Source of the DNA: Flexilinea flocculi
GTDB taxonomy: Bacteria; Chloroflexota; Anaerolineae; Anaerolineales; Anaerolineaceae
DNA: 64,000 nucleotides
Reading direction: 5' to 3'
NCBI RefSeq assembly: GCF_001192795.1
Contig: NZ_DF968181.1
Location: forward strand, 1,726,974-1,790,973
The notes beneath the pieces were generated by a model. It was not told where the DNA came from and searched no databases. It was given only the letters and a program-made list of their open reading frames with translations. The stretch's first letter is position 1, and every line of letters begins with the position of its first letter. Shown here piece by piece: positions 1 to 9,640 of this stretch. Made by a program: the position numbers and the translations under genes.

Positions 1-2
1 GC

Positions 3-335
3 TATCAGATTATTAAAAGTCTGATGGGAACAAACGATCCGCCAGACTGCGCGTTCTGCGGTAATGATTTAATCGCATTGGGTGTTTTTCAATACCTTGT
101 AGAAACCGGCATTTCGGTTCCCGAAAAATTCGGACTTGTCGGATTTGACGATGTCTATTTTGCTTCTCTACCTCAGATACAAATGACAACAGTTGCACAG
201 CCAAGAAGTCAAATGGGATCAATGGCAGTGAATACTCTGATTAAGAGGATTGAAAATGGATCGTCCAGTTTTGTTGAGCATATTTTACTTGAGCCGAAAT
301 TGATCATCCGGAAAAGCACAAGAAATTATTCATAA
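3..335 (+). CDS. LacI/GalR-family regulator, C-terminal part (5' end outside window)
   Basis: The reading frame is open from the window edge to the stop at 333-335, so only about the last 110 residues are present. They match the C-terminal sugar-binding half of LacI/GalR repressors: a FCGNDLIALGVFQYL-like segment (usually N/D-D-x-A-xG), then VPEKFGLVGFDDVYFASL, a TTVAQP segment and a final IKRIENG plus LIIRKST tail. The HTH domain lies outside the window. The next gene, 62 bp downstream on the same strand, is a LarA-type racemase and then a ROK kinase, so the regulator probably controls a sugar or sugar-acid pathway. The ligand cannot be read from this fragment. Confidence 0.85.
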   Translation, partial: YQIIKSLMGTNDPPDCAFCGNDLIALGVFQYLVETGISVPEKFGLVGFDDVYFASLPQIQMTTVAQPRSQMGSMAVNTLIKRIENGSSSFVEHILLEPKLIIRKSTRNYS

Positions 336-355
336 TCGAAACAGAGATTTCTTCC

Positions 356-376
356 TTCGAATTACTGATTCATAAT
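356..376 (+). promoter_or_regulatory. Repeat end plus possible -10 box upstream of larA
   Basis: The word TTCGAATTACTG (356-367) is one end of the dispersed repeat family described in the findings. It is followed by CATAAT (371-376), which could act as a -10 box about 20 bp before the larA start codon. No convincing -35 box is visible, so promoter activity is inferred. Confidence 0.3.
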
Positions 377-397
377 GATACAAACGAGGTATAAAAA

Positions 398-1648
398 ATG
401 AAAGTGCCTTTTGGTTTTGGTTCTGCGGAAATTCTAATCGATATTCCAGATCGAAATTTGGCGGGAATTCTACATGCAAATGAAATTGAAAGGGAAACAG
501 ATGAGAGTAATATCATCGTCAATGCATTAAGTCATCCAATTGATTCCCCAAGGCTCCGAGAACTTGTTAAACCCGGAGAAAAAATCGCCATCATTACCAG
601 TGATATTACCCGACCAATGCCCTCTAAAAAGGTGCTTCCATTTATTCTTTCTGAGTTGAAATCCGCCTCAATTCGTGACGAAGATATTTTGATTGTATTT
701 GCGCTTGGTTCTCATCGTCCTCATACTGATGATGAAAAGATAAGAATAGTCGGAGAGCAAATTTTCAATCAATATCGATGTATTGATTCAATCGGGGAAT
801 TTGTTCATTTAGGGGAAACCAAAGCGGGGACACCAGTAGACATTTTCAAACCAGTTGCAGAAGCTGATCGCAGAATTTGTATCGGGAACATAGAATACCA
901 TTATTTTGCCGGATACAGTGGTGGAGCCAAAGCTATAATGCCTGGGGTTTCTACACGGAATGCAATTCAAGCAAACCATAGCAGGATGACTGATCCGAAC
1001 GCTTGTGCAGGTCAGATTGATTCAAATCCTGTTCGTAATGACATCGATTCAGTTGTTGATTTCATCTCAATCGATTTTATTGTCAATGTCATTTTAGACG
1101 AACACAAGCACATATGCCACTGTGTTGCCGGTCATTATCGAAATGCTCACCGAAGAGGTTGTGATCTTTTAGATAAACTTTATCGAATCGAAATCTCCCA
1201 TAAAGCAGATATCGTTATCGTCTCTTCAGGAGGTTATCCAAAAGATATCAATTTATACCAGGCGCAGAAAGCTTTAGATAATGCTGGACATGCTGTTAAG
1301 GATGGTGGCACAATCCTCTGGATTGCATCTGCAGCTGAAGGTTTAGGCGAAAAACATTTTGAAGACTGGATGATCCATCATTCCAATCCTTCTGAGATGA
1401 TTGATCATATTCAACGAGAATTTGTATTAGGAGGACATAAAGCAGCAGCCATTGCGATGGTATTAGAACGGGCAGACATCATCTTGATAACCGACCTGGA
1501 ACCGAGCATTGTGGAAAGAGTTCATCTTCATGCAGCATCAGATGCTCAAAAAGCCCTGGATAATCTGCTGATAAAATATGGAAGTAATGCTTCAGTCCTT
1601 GCAATGCCTTTTGGCGGAGCTACACTTCCAGTAGTTTTACCGAAGTAA
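398..1648 (+). CDS. LarA-family nickel-pincer racemase/epimerase
   Basis: 416 aa, the usual length for the lactate racemase LarA family (DUF2088 plus C-terminal domain). LarA enzymes use the nickel-pincer nucleotide to racemise or epimerise 2-hydroxyacids. The residues that bind and anchor the cofactor in Lactiplantibacillus LarA are conserved: Asp69 and Arg72 (SDITRPMPS), His106 (GSHRPH), His168 and Lys178 (EYHYFAGYSGGAKAIMPG) and His194 (QANHS). The start has a GAGG ribosome site about 9 nt upstream. The gene lies between a LacI-type regulator and a ROK kinase, and no larB/C/E cofactor genes are visible, so the cofactor would be made elsewhere. With this context a sugar-acid or other hydroxyacid substrate is as likely as lactate; the family assignment is firm, the substrate is not. 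Confidence 0.85.
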   Translation: MKVPFGFGSAEILIDIPDRNLAGILHANEIERETDESNIIVNALSHPIDSPRLRELVKPGEKIAIITSDITRPMPSKKVLPFILSELKSASIRDEDILIVFALGSHRPHTDDEKIRIVGEQIFNQYRCIDSIGEFVHLGETKAGTPVDIFKPVAEADRRICIGNIEYHYFAGYSGGAKAIMPGVSTRNAIQANHSRMTDPNACAGQIDSNPVRNDIDSVVDFISIDFIVNVILDEHKHICHCVAGHYRNAHRRGCDLLDKLYRIEISHKADIVIVSSGGYPKDINLYQAQKALDNAGHAVKDGGTILWIASAAEGLGEKHFEDWMIHHSNPSEMIDHIQREFVLGGHKAAAIAMVLERADIILITDLEPSIVERVHLHAASDAQKALDNLLIKYGSNASVLAMPFGGATLPVVLPK

Positions 1649-1800
1649 TTTGAAATATAGACTTGCTCTTCGAATAAATATTACGTATTCAATCAAAGGA
1701 CTTAAGATCGTCGATTTAATATAAATCACTGATATCGATGATTCAGTTACAAAGCAGCATTAATAATCTGAAAAAAGCCTTTTAGAAATAGAGAGAAAAA

Positions 1801-2691
1801 ATGGAATATTATGGTGCTATAGAAGCTGGCGGGACAAAATTTGTTTGCTCTGTTGCAGCTGATCCTGATCATTATTTTTCGGAAATCCGTTTCCCAACGA
1901 CTACTCCCCAAGAGACGCTTGCAAAAGCAGTTTTATTTTTCAAAGAACAACAACAAAAATACAACCTATCCGCGATTGGAGTGAGCTGCTTTGGACCGAT
2001 TGATTTAGATAAAAGATCACCAACCTACGGTTATATTACTACGACTCCAAAAGCGGGTTGGGAATTTACAGAAGTAACTGGCTTATTAGAACGGGAATTA
2101 GGTTTGCCGGTAGGTTTTGATACAGACGTCAATGGTGCGGCATTAGCCGAATATAAATGGGGCAATCCAACGAAAGTTGACAGTCTTGTCTATTATACAA
2201 TTGGAACAGGCGTGGGAGCCGGAGTAGTCATTCATGGCCAGCCAGTTCATGGTCTTGTTCATCCTGAGGGAGGCCATATTTTAGTACGACAGGATAAAGA
2301 AATAGATCCATATTCCGGATTTTGTTCATATCATGGCAATTGTTTAGAGGGTCTTTGTTGTGGTCCATCGATAAAAGAACGTTTTGGAGTACCAGCTCAG
2401 GATTTACCATCAGACCATCCTTTTTGGGAAATTCTTGCCGGTTACATCGCACAGGCTTGCGTTACGCAAATTTGCCAGATTTCACCAGAAAAAATTGTTC
2501 TTGGCGGAGGAGTGATGGAACAAAAGCAACTCTTTCCAATGATTCACAAGAAAGTTTTGTTGATGTTAAATAACTATGTAAAACATCCAATGATTCTGGA
2601 GCATATCGACCAATATATCACACCGCCGGTACTTGGTAATCGTTCGGGAGCTTGCGGAGCTATTGCCCTTGCTCAATTACTTCAAGCATAA
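1801..2691 (+). CDS. ROK-family sugar kinase (fructokinase-like)
   Basis: 296 aa, complete ROK kinase. The N-terminal phosphate-binding loop reads GAIEAGGTKFVC, followed by FGPID (about 65), DTDVNGAALAEYKWG (about 103-117) with the catalytic Asp region, and the second phosphate loop GTGVGAG (about 137). The zinc site typical of ROK proteins is present as HPEGGH followed by a C-x2-H-x2-C type cluster (FCSYHGNC). The closest match by eye is the ScrK/GmuE fructokinase group, which phosphorylates free fructose or related hexoses with ATP. It starts 152 bp after larA behind an AGAGAG ribosome site and ends just before a terminator. Substrate is inferred. Confidence 0.85.
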   Translation: MEYYGAIEAGGTKFVCSVAADPDHYFSEIRFPTTTPQETLAKAVLFFKEQQQKYNLSAIGVSCFGPIDLDKRSPTYGYITTTPKAGWEFTEVTGLLERELGLPVGFDTDVNGAALAEYKWGNPTKVDSLVYYTIGTGVGAGVVIHGQPVHGLVHPEGGHILVRQDKEIDPYSGFCSYHGNCLEGLCCGPSIKERFGVPAQDLPSDHPFWEILAGYIAQACVTQICQISPEKIVLGGGVMEQKQLFPMIHKKVLLMLNNYVKHPMILEHIDQYITPPVLGNRSGACGAIALAQLLQA

Positions 2692-2713
2692 TTGATATAA
2701 CCATTCAAAAAAA

Positions 2714-2750
2714 AACCTGTGATTACTTACAAATGATCACAGGTTTTTTT
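2714..2750. terminator. Bidirectional intrinsic terminator
   Basis: A 10-bp stem (AACCTGTGAT / ATCACAGGTT, 2714-2723 and 2736-2745) is followed by a T-run to 2750 and preceded by an A-run from 2707. It serves the ROK gene on the plus strand and overlaps the stop codon of the convergent minus-strand gene. Confidence 0.85.
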
Positions 2751-4480
2751 GTCGCCACAAAAATTTTATCTATCGTACTCCTTTTAAAAATTCGTTGGAG
2801 TAGCGATCGCGAAAATCCACCCATAACAATCAGATCCGCATGAATCTGATCGGCTGTCTGAAGTATTGCGACTTCCGGTTCATTATCGATAACAAAATAA
2901 TCAGCTTCCACATTCTGTCGAATATAATATTTTTTTACTTCTTCATATGCAGAATTCCGTCTGGTTTCATCCTTTCCTGAGATTACTACAGATATTTTAC
3001 AGTTGGTACTTTTTGAAAGAATATCTGCAAAACACATCGCTTCTCTTGCTTTGGGACTTTGGGAAAACGCTAAAACAACTTGTTTTATTTCTGCCTCGAT
3101 AATTTCCGGAATTACACATATTGGGCCGGGAATACGCATAATTATGGCATTCCATCCATCCTCTGTGAGAGTGATTTTCTTTAATTGCGGGCGATATTTT
3201 AATTTGAACAAAGACAGATCGCTCCAGAAAGCCCTTTCCGACAGTATTTTTGTCAAATTTCCATATAATGGAAAGAATTTTCCTTGTACTCCTTCCGTTT
3301 CAAGCATATCTTCGATTTCTGCCTGGTATTTTTTCATCCATTCTGAATGAAGCATCGTCTGGCGTTTGACCACATGGACAATACCCACCCAGGCTCCATA
3401 TTTTTTTGAAAATTGAATCGCACTTCGCAAATATTCTTTGTCTGCTTCCAGATCTGCTACTGCAATCATCATCCTGTGAATAAAAGGTGATGTATCATAT
3501 TGTAAAAATTCTTTTCTCCAGTCACCTGTTCGCACACCCCAATCCGACATATTCGGTGTTAACCAAATGTAGATTTTTTTCCAAATTTTTTTCCATACAC
3601 TGGTCTTCCGAATATCATATTTTTCCTGTATATTCCAAGCCACTGCAGCAGTTCGAAGCTCATCGCCAAATTCTTTGGTCAGTTCTGCTTTATTATTTTC
3701 AATCCATAAATATAGTTCTGTTTCGGTCTTATCAGGAAAACCGCGCAACATATTTCTATCACGAACAATTTTTATCACTGGTAAATAGACATTTTCATAC
3801 CAATGCAGAACTGCCTCATCCGAATCGATATCGCGCTGAAAATCTAAACCCATAAAATAACGATGGACAGTAATATGTTCTAATAACTCGATGTACTCTC
3901 CGGGATTTTTTAGTTCGAAATTGACGGCAGGAAGCAATTTATCGATTTTTGTCTTTTTGAGAAAAGAATCTCGTTCAACTTTAACAATAATTTCATCAGC
4001 AGAATCAGATGGTAAAAGAGGCACATCCCGATTGATGATTCGTACATTGGCACTAATGAATTCAGCGCCATAACTTTTCATGACCGATACTCGATGATGT
4101 CCGTCAAGTACAAAATAGACATTCCCGATCTGATATACTTCGATCGGGGGTACACCTTCCGAACTCTCATTTGCTAACTTGACTTTTACCCAGCGCTCTC
4201 GATCATGTATAAGTTTCGGTAAAAAGGTGCGGGTAAAGTCAGTATTTCTGGATACTGACCCAACGATGGATTGGATAGGTATTTCTTTATGAACGATTGG
4301 CAAATTACAGGTATCGCTTAACCGGCTTCTCACTTCGTTATAATCAATAAGATGATAATCTTTCTTTGTCAGAATTCCAACTGCATATTGCCAATCAGCA
4401 GCACGTTTTGCACGATCAAAATCATTCTGCGCTTTACTGATCAGCATACTATCTCTTGGATCAGGAAACGGATCAATCAT
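2723..4480 (-). CDS. ParB-like domain fused to tandem universal stress (UspA) domains
   Basis: 585 aa. The N-terminal third looks like a ParB/sulfiredoxin-type domain: VYFVLDGHHRVSVMKSYG at about 121-138 is the GxHR-type signature. The middle (about 170-340) is unassigned and helical by composition. From about 350 to the end there are two Usp-like domains; the second ends with an ATP-binding-type glycine motif (MGGFSRSLLQRIFKRST) and a PVIICK beta strand, while the first appears degenerate. Its start overlaps the stop of the upstream DUF3842 gene by 4 bp (ATGA), so the two are co-translated. The biochemical role is unknown; no DNA segregation partners are nearby, so a stress or ligand-sensing role is more likely than partitioning. 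Confidence 0.7.
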   Translation of the reverse strand: MIDPFPDPRDSMLISKAQNDFDRAKRAADWQYAVGILTKKDYHLIDYNEVRSRLSDTCNLPIVHKEIPIQSIVGSVSRNTDFTRTFLPKLIHDRERWVKVKLANESSEGVPPIEVYQIGNVYFVLDGHHRVSVMKSYGAEFISANVRIINRDVPLLPSDSADEIIVKVERDSFLKKTKIDKLLPAVNFELKNPGEYIELLEHITVHRYFMGLDFQRDIDSDEAVLHWYENVYLPVIKIVRDRNMLRGFPDKTETELYLWIENNKAELTKEFGDELRTAAVAWNIQEKYDIRKTSVWKKIWKKIYIWLTPNMSDWGVRTGDWRKEFLQYDTSPFIHRMMIAVADLEADKEYLRSAIQFSKKYGAWVGIVHVVKRQTMLHSEWMKKYQAEIEDMLETEGVQGKFFPLYGNLTKILSERAFWSDLSLFKLKYRPQLKKITLTEDGWNAIIMRIPGPICVIPEIIEAEIKQVVLAFSQSPKAREAMCFADILSKSTNCKISVVISGKDETRRNSAYEEVKKYYIRQNVEADYFVIDNEPEVAILQTADQIHADLIVMGGFSRSLLQRIFKRSTIDKIFVATKKPVIICK

Positions 4481-4899
4481 CTATCATTTTCACTTTCGAT
4501 CAACATTTTAATATTTTCCACTGCAAGGTCAATATAGGTGTTATAAGGTAAATCCTGTACTCCTGCTACTGTGATTTTGCATTTACTGACAGGAATTAAA
4601 ATCTTATGGGCTTTACTTTTTCCAATTGCATTGGCCATAGCTGGAGTAATTTCGCCCAGTAATGAATCAGCAGCAATAATGCCCATTGGGCCAATAATAA
4701 TATCCGCATCTTCACACGCAACTATGACTGGATTCTCTCCAGAGGCACAATAATCAGCGCCCGCTTTCCGCATCGCCAAAGTCGCTATACTATTCGTTCC
4801 GATCGCATGGACTTTGATTCCGGGGATATATTTTTTTAATTGAGTTACGATAATTTTCCCTAAACTTCCGCCTTGGCCATCAATGACAACAATTTTCAT
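4477..4899 (-). CDS. DUF3842 family protein
   Basis: 140 aa. Starts with a nucleotide-binding-like strand and glycine loop, MKIVVIDGQGGSLGKIIV, followed by GTNSIATLAMRKAGADYCASGENPVIV split by short loops, and ADIIIGPMGIIAADSLLGEITPAMA split likewise. This matches DUF3842, a small family in anaerobes with no proven function. An AGGA ribosome site precedes the ATG. It overlaps the downstream ParB/Usp gene by 4 bp. Rossmann-like features suggest ligand or nucleotide binding; that is inference. Confidence 0.75.
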   Translation of the reverse strand: MKIVVIDGQGGSLGKIIVTQLKKYIPGIKVHAIGTNSIATLAMRKAGADYCASGENPVIVACEDADIIIGPMGIIAADSLLGEITPAMANAIGKSKAHKILIPVSKCKITVAGVQDLPYNTYIDLAVENIKMLIESENDR

Positions 4900-5119
4900 A
4901 ATTTATTCCTGCTATTTACTATTTTTATCGATATTATGTTTATTTTTTTCATAATTAATCTTATCAGGATTTCTATCTTCTGAATTCATCAATAAACTAC
5001 AATATTAAAAATGGGAATACTTTTTTGATGTGTGATTTTTACAATCCGTAAAAAACAACACAACATCGAATTTTCTCTCTTTTTATAAAGTTGTTTCAAT
5101 TATGAATTATGAATTATCT

Positions 5120-5239
5120 GCAATTGGAAAAATGGATGGACTTTTCAAATAAATAAAGAAAATTTTATATTCATATGGTTTTACGCTTTCGGTAAAACCG
5201 TATGAATATAAATACATTTTTTTACATATAAAATTTCTG
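5120..5239. repeat. Dispersed inverted-end element, long form with perfect hairpin
   Basis: The left end resembles CTGCAATTGGAAAAATGG followed by GGACTTTTCAAATAAA; the right end is a shortened CATATAAAATTTCTG. Inside is a 21-bp stem (5164-5184 with 5192-5212, one G-T pair, loop GCTTTCG). It fills much of the 402-bp gap between the DUF3842 gene and the BspA-like array. The hairpin could also end the BspA transcript coming from the right. The rest of the gap shows nothing gene-like. Confidence 0.65.
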
Positions 5240-5301
5240 ATGACTTACAGCAGCAAAACAGCGATCAGAAATCTGTGGTGATTTTTTTATCAGTTCAGTA
5301 T

Positions 5302-7611
5302 TTATTCATATTTGATTACACGAAATTGAATTTTTTGGTCCCTTGCAAACTTCTCTGCCGCAGATCCAACAAATCCTCGGATAATAACTTGTGACCCACG
5401 AAAAGCATTATTTGCAATATCAGTAACACTGGAAGGGATGGTTATAACGACTTTTTCTGGCATATCACTAAAAGCGAAATCATCAATTTGAATATATCCA
5501 TCTGGAATTGTAATATGATAAATTGCTTTAGCAGAAAAAACCGATTCCCCTATAATACTGATTTTTTTTCCTTCTAAAAGGTCAGGAAGGACAATTTCAT
5601 TCTCGGTTCCAATGTATTCCGTAATAATAAACTGATCTTGAATAATACCTATACGAAATTTATTGTCAATAATACGTGTTTGGTCAGCTATTGGTTCGGG
5701 TTGTGCAGTTACAAATTGGGTTAATTCCGGTGTATCGCTGATTTCGATGACAGATACCAGATGATTTTGCATCGTAAGAGTATTATCAGGTGTCGGTGTA
5801 TAAAAACTGCGTGCAGTAGACTCAAAAAGTGTATCGGTTGATTTTCCAATATTTATCAAGGCTGTTTCTGATGATTTTGCTTCCAATGGTAACTGCGTCT
5901 CATCAGCAGTTGGTAATTTTTCAATATACGGTATTTTCGGCGTTATCTGTTGGAAATCAGCCGTTGGGCTCTCAGAACTGAGATTACCTATATAAATCGG
6001 ATTCTTTGGAGGTTCTTCTGAAAAAATCTTTTCTGTGATTCTTAAATTATTTATTGCTTTTTCTGCAGTAGATCCTGCAGGTGCATTAATTTTAAGTTTT
6101 GGACAATTTTTAAAGGCGTCTTTTGCAATATCTGTCCTAAGCGAGCTGATTGTAATTTCAAGAAGTTTTGGATTATTAGAAAATGCCTCTTTTCCAATTT
6201 TTTCCAAGTTTTCGAAGATTATCACACTTTCCAGATTTGGCATAGAAGAAAAGGCATAATCGTCAATCTCTTTTAACGATACAGAGAAAACAATAGAACG
6301 TACACTTGAATTGTTTTGAAAAGCTCCAGCACCGATTTTCCAAACAGGAAAACCATCGATTTTATCCGGAATTCTGACATCAAACATATTACCAACGTAG
6401 CGAAATATTTCTACCCCTTTTTCGCTCCTTTGAAATGAATAATCATCATAGATTTCGCGTAAATAGACAAAGGGAATATTATTTTTTTTCGCAAAAGCTT
6501 CCGCTGGTGAACCATAACTGACATTCAATTTTATATTTGGACTTTTCTCGAATACATTGGAAGTAATTTCTTCAACACCAGATGGTATCATTACTGTTTG
6601 TAAAGCTGCGCATTCTGAAAAAGCTCCTTCATCGATTTTCTTCACGTTTTGTGGGATCTCGATGGCGTTAAGGGAGAGACATCGTTGAAAGGCATATGAA
6701 CCTATTGAAACTAATTTTTCGGAAAATGTAACAGAAGAAAGATTGACACATCCTGAAAATGAGCTGTTCTGAATAGAGACTACATTTGATGGAATCGTGA
6801 TTTCCTGCAAATTGATACAACTCGCAAATGCATGATCTCCGATGATACGAAGTGTTGCTGGAAGAAGGACTTTTTTTATTTGAACATTCCCCTCAAATGC
6901 ATCCACAATGGATGATATCGGCACCGGAACCTGGACAATTTCTTGATTTCCGTTATATTTCAGTAAAATGTGATCTCCAATGATCACGAATTCATCTTTT
7001 TGTTCATCCAGCCATGGAGTTCCTCGAAAGGCGCTTGCCCCAACCATCTTAACGTTTTTTGAGATCGAAATATCAATTAGCTCGGAATTATTTGCAAAAG
7101 CTTTTTGTCCGATATTGGTCACGGAATCCGGAATCTTTATTGACCTAAGTTTTTCACAATTTTGAAATGCAAATGATCCGATTTCTTGAACGGGTTCTGG
7201 TATAACAATTTCTTCAAGCGATGTACAATAAAAAAAAGCTTCCGCCGGTATTTTCAAAATTCCTTTGGGTAAATGTACTCTCTTCAATGAAGAACATCCC
7301 TTAAAGATCGACGAACCAATAGAAATAACACTGTCAGGAATTATGACCTCAATCAGTTTTACATGATTCATAAACAATTGGTCACCAAGTTTTTTGACAG
7401 GCTTATTATCGATAACATCAGGAATTAAAATTTTTGTTTCTTTTCCTGCATATTGAGTCAGTGTCACAGCTCCATTCTCAATTTGATAACGCCATTTTTC
7501 AAATTTATAAACCTTCGTGTCATCATTGTTTTTTTCAGAGGGGAAAAAGTAATATTTACTGACAACAACGGTTATCAGGATGATTATTAAGACAATTGTT
7601 ATTTTTTTCAT
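5302..7611 (-). CDS. BspA-like leucine-rich-repeat exported protein (paralogue C)
   Basis: 769 aa. N-terminal hydrophobic segment (MKKITIVLIIILITVVVSKY) acts as signal peptide or membrane anchor. Residues about 50-520 are LRR_5/BspA-type repeats of the pattern LxxIxIPxxVxxIGxxAFxxC. An insert, TPWLDEQKDEFVIIGDHILL, interrupts the repeats at about 215 and recurs in both neighbours. A Ser/Thr/Pro-rich linker at about 540-640 is followed by a last short repeat block. No LPXTG or other wall anchor is seen. The start overlaps the upstream paralogue's stop by 4 bp (ATGA). BspA proteins are cell-surface proteins that mediate adhesion in other bacteria; adhesion here is inference. Confidence 0.85.
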   Translation of the reverse strand: MKKITIVLIIILITVVVSKYYFFPSEKNNDDTKVYKFEKWRYQIENGAVTLTQYAGKETKILIPDVIDNKPVKKLGDQLFMNHVKLIEVIIPDSVISIGSSIFKGCSSLKRVHLPKGILKIPAEAFFYCTSLEEIVIPEPVQEIGSFAFQNCEKLRSIKIPDSVTNIGQKAFANNSELIDISISKNVKMVGASAFRGTPWLDEQKDEFVIIGDHILLKYNGNQEIVQVPVPISSIVDAFEGNVQIKKVLLPATLRIIGDHAFASCINLQEITIPSNVVSIQNSSFSGCVNLSSVTFSEKLVSIGSYAFQRCLSLNAIEIPQNVKKIDEGAFSECAALQTVMIPSGVEEITSNVFEKSPNIKLNVSYGSPAEAFAKKNNIPFVYLREIYDDYSFQRSEKGVEIFRYVGNMFDVRIPDKIDGFPVWKIGAGAFQNNSSVRSIVFSVSLKEIDDYAFSSMPNLESVIIFENLEKIGKEAFSNNPKLLEITISSLRTDIAKDAFKNCPKLKINAPAGSTAEKAINNLRITEKIFSEEPPKNPIYIGNLSSESPTADFQQITPKIPYIEKLPTADETQLPLEAKSSETALINIGKSTDTLFESTARSFYTPTPDNTLTMQNHLVSVIEISDTPELTQFVTAQPEPIADQTRIIDNKFRIGIIQDQFIITEYIGTENEIVLPDLLEGKKISIIGESVFSAKAIYHITIPDGYIQIDDFAFSDMPEKVVITIPSSVTDIANNAFRGSQVIIRGFVGSAAEKFARDQKIQFRVIKYE

Positions 7612-9572
7612 AGGATATGTAGGGACTCAATCTCAAAATGAATTCCATTGACAAAAGAATATGTTTCTGCTTCTGATCCTGATTCGCCAGTGATAATCAG
7701 ATTAGGACAATCCTTAAATGCATCAGAGCCAATTTGACGAACAGTAGGTGGAATATAAATTTTTTCGATCATAGTATCCCCGTGAAAAGCATCTGCTCCG
7801 ATGGAAACAACTGATTTTCCGATAATGATATTTTTAAGCCCGGTACAATAGGAAAAAGCCCAATTTCCTATTGTTGTGATCGTATCACTGATAACCAAAG
7901 ATTGCAGCGCTGAAAAATTCTGAAATGCAGCTTCCCCGATAATTGAAACTGGAAATCCATTGATCCGAGAAGGTACAATCAATTCAGTTTTGTCAACCAG
8001 ATTTGAAAAAATAATTGCATACGAATTTGTATTGGAGTAACGTAAAAAATGATAATAGTTCGTCTGAATGGGTTGAAATTGATATTTCAACTGATTCTTT
8101 TGTGCAAACTGTACTGCCGGTATTCTTAATTCATCGAAAGGGGAGAATGACTGAAAATCAAATCCGGCCAGATGTCTTTCTTTTTCGGTTCTATCCAAGT
8201 TGTCAGGGATGATTAAAACCGGATCTGTTTGTTCAAAAGCTGTATCGTCAATGACTACATTTATATTATTGAGTCGAACTTCTTTAAGACTATTACATCC
8301 CTTGAAAACGTTTTTCTGAATTTTTTCTATCCCGATCGGCAATGATATTGCTTGAATCCCGGAATTTTGAAAGGCACCCTCGCCAATTTCAGCTAATGAC
8401 TCAGACATTTGAATAGAGATAAGTTTAGTACAACCTGAAAATGCATCTTTTCCAATTCTATTTACCTTTTCTCCATATTTGACAAATTTCAACGATATGC
8501 AATTCGAAAAGGCGTTTTCGCCAATAGATGTCAGCTTATCAGATAACACGATATTTTCAAGTGATCTGCAATTCATAAACGTCCCCGGCTCAATGGTTGA
8601 AAGATTGTCCAAAGATTCAATACCGCTCAGGTTTTGACATCCTGCAAATGCATAACTGCCTATCGTTCGAATATTTACCGGAAGCGTAATATTTTCAAGT
8701 GATACACAATTCTCAAACGCGTGAGGTCCGATTTCTGTTATCCAATTACCAAATTGCACCGATTTCAACGCGGTGCAACCTCGAAAAGCATTTTCTAAGA
8801 TTCCTTTTGTCCATTCAGCAAGAACGATTTCTTCTATTTCAGAGTGATTCTCAAAGGCGTCCGCAATATAATATGAATTCCATGGTAATTTGACTTTTTT
8901 GTCTTTTCCATTATATTTTATCAAAACGCCATTTCCAACAATAACAAATTCATCTTTTTGTTTTTCAAACCAAGGAGTATCCAGAAAAGCAGCCGGTCCG
9001 ATATGGGTCAACTTTTCTGTCCCTCCGAAATATATGTAAATCAAATTGATACATCCGGCAAATGCATTTCGTCCGATTTCAGTAACACGTTCCGGAATCA
9101 GTATTGAAGTCAGTTTGATACAACCATTGAATAAGTCCTCAGGTATTTTTTCAATCTGTGATGATAACCTGAATTTCAACAATTTTGTGCATCCGGAAAA
9201 AGCAGCTCGGCCAATACGCTGAATCGAATTAGGGAGATTGATGGAGGTAATATCTTCATTTCCACGAAAAGCATTTTCAGATATTTCAACAACCTCGGCA
9301 CCGCCCAGACTCCAAGGGATATCCAGATCACCGCCAACGCCTTCATATCCTGTAATTATTACAGATCCCTGTTTAAGTACATACAAAAAACCTCTTTCGT
9401 TATTCTCCGTGATTTCGTCATTTCCTTGAACAATAAAATCGACATTAAATAAAAATGAAAAAGATAAACAAAAGATTCCAAAAATGCTGCAAAGAACCTT
9501 TCGTCTGGTTGTACTTTTCATAAACATTTTAACAATCCATAATATTACTTTCGAGCTGCAATTCTCTGTCAT
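7608..9572 (-). CDS. BspA-like leucine-rich-repeat exported protein (paralogue B)
   Basis: Up to 654 aa; an alternative ATG at 9521 (MKSTTRRKVLCSIFGIF) would give a cleaner signal peptide and may be the true start, since ribosome sites are weak for both. After the hydrophobic segment come some fifteen BspA-type LRR_5 repeats, interrupted at about 195 by the shared TPWFEKQKDEFVIVGNGVLI insert. A second repeat block begins after a FPVSIIGEAAFQ segment at about 530. It lacks the Ser/Thr-rich linker of paralogue C. It is the middle gene of the tandem array and is probably exported. Function is inferred from the family as surface contact or adhesion. Confidence 0.85.
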   Translation of the reverse strand: MTENCSSKVILWIVKMFMKSTTRRKVLCSIFGIFCLSFSFLFNVDFIVQGNDEITENNERGFLYVLKQGSVIITGYEGVGGDLDIPWSLGGAEVVEISENAFRGNEDITSINLPNSIQRIGRAAFSGCTKLLKFRLSSQIEKIPEDLFNGCIKLTSILIPERVTEIGRNAFAGCINLIYIYFGGTEKLTHIGPAAFLDTPWFEKQKDEFVIVGNGVLIKYNGKDKKVKLPWNSYYIADAFENHSEIEEIVLAEWTKGILENAFRGCTALKSVQFGNWITEIGPHAFENCVSLENITLPVNIRTIGSYAFAGCQNLSGIESLDNLSTIEPGTFMNCRSLENIVLSDKLTSIGENAFSNCISLKFVKYGEKVNRIGKDAFSGCTKLISIQMSESLAEIGEGAFQNSGIQAISLPIGIEKIQKNVFKGCNSLKEVRLNNINVVIDDTAFEQTDPVLIIPDNLDRTEKERHLAGFDFQSFSPFDELRIPAVQFAQKNQLKYQFQPIQTNYYHFLRYSNTNSYAIIFSNLVDKTELIVPSRINGFPVSIIGEAAFQNFSALQSLVISDTITTIGNWAFSYCTGLKNIIIGKSVVSIGADAFHGDTMIEKIYIPPTVRQIGSDAFKDCPNLIITGESGSEAETYSFVNGIHFEIESLHIL

Positions 9573-9640
9573 TTATTTTCCAAGATCGCCTATATTTAAA
9601 TCAATTACCATTTCAATGTTATATAGAGATAATTCCTTTT

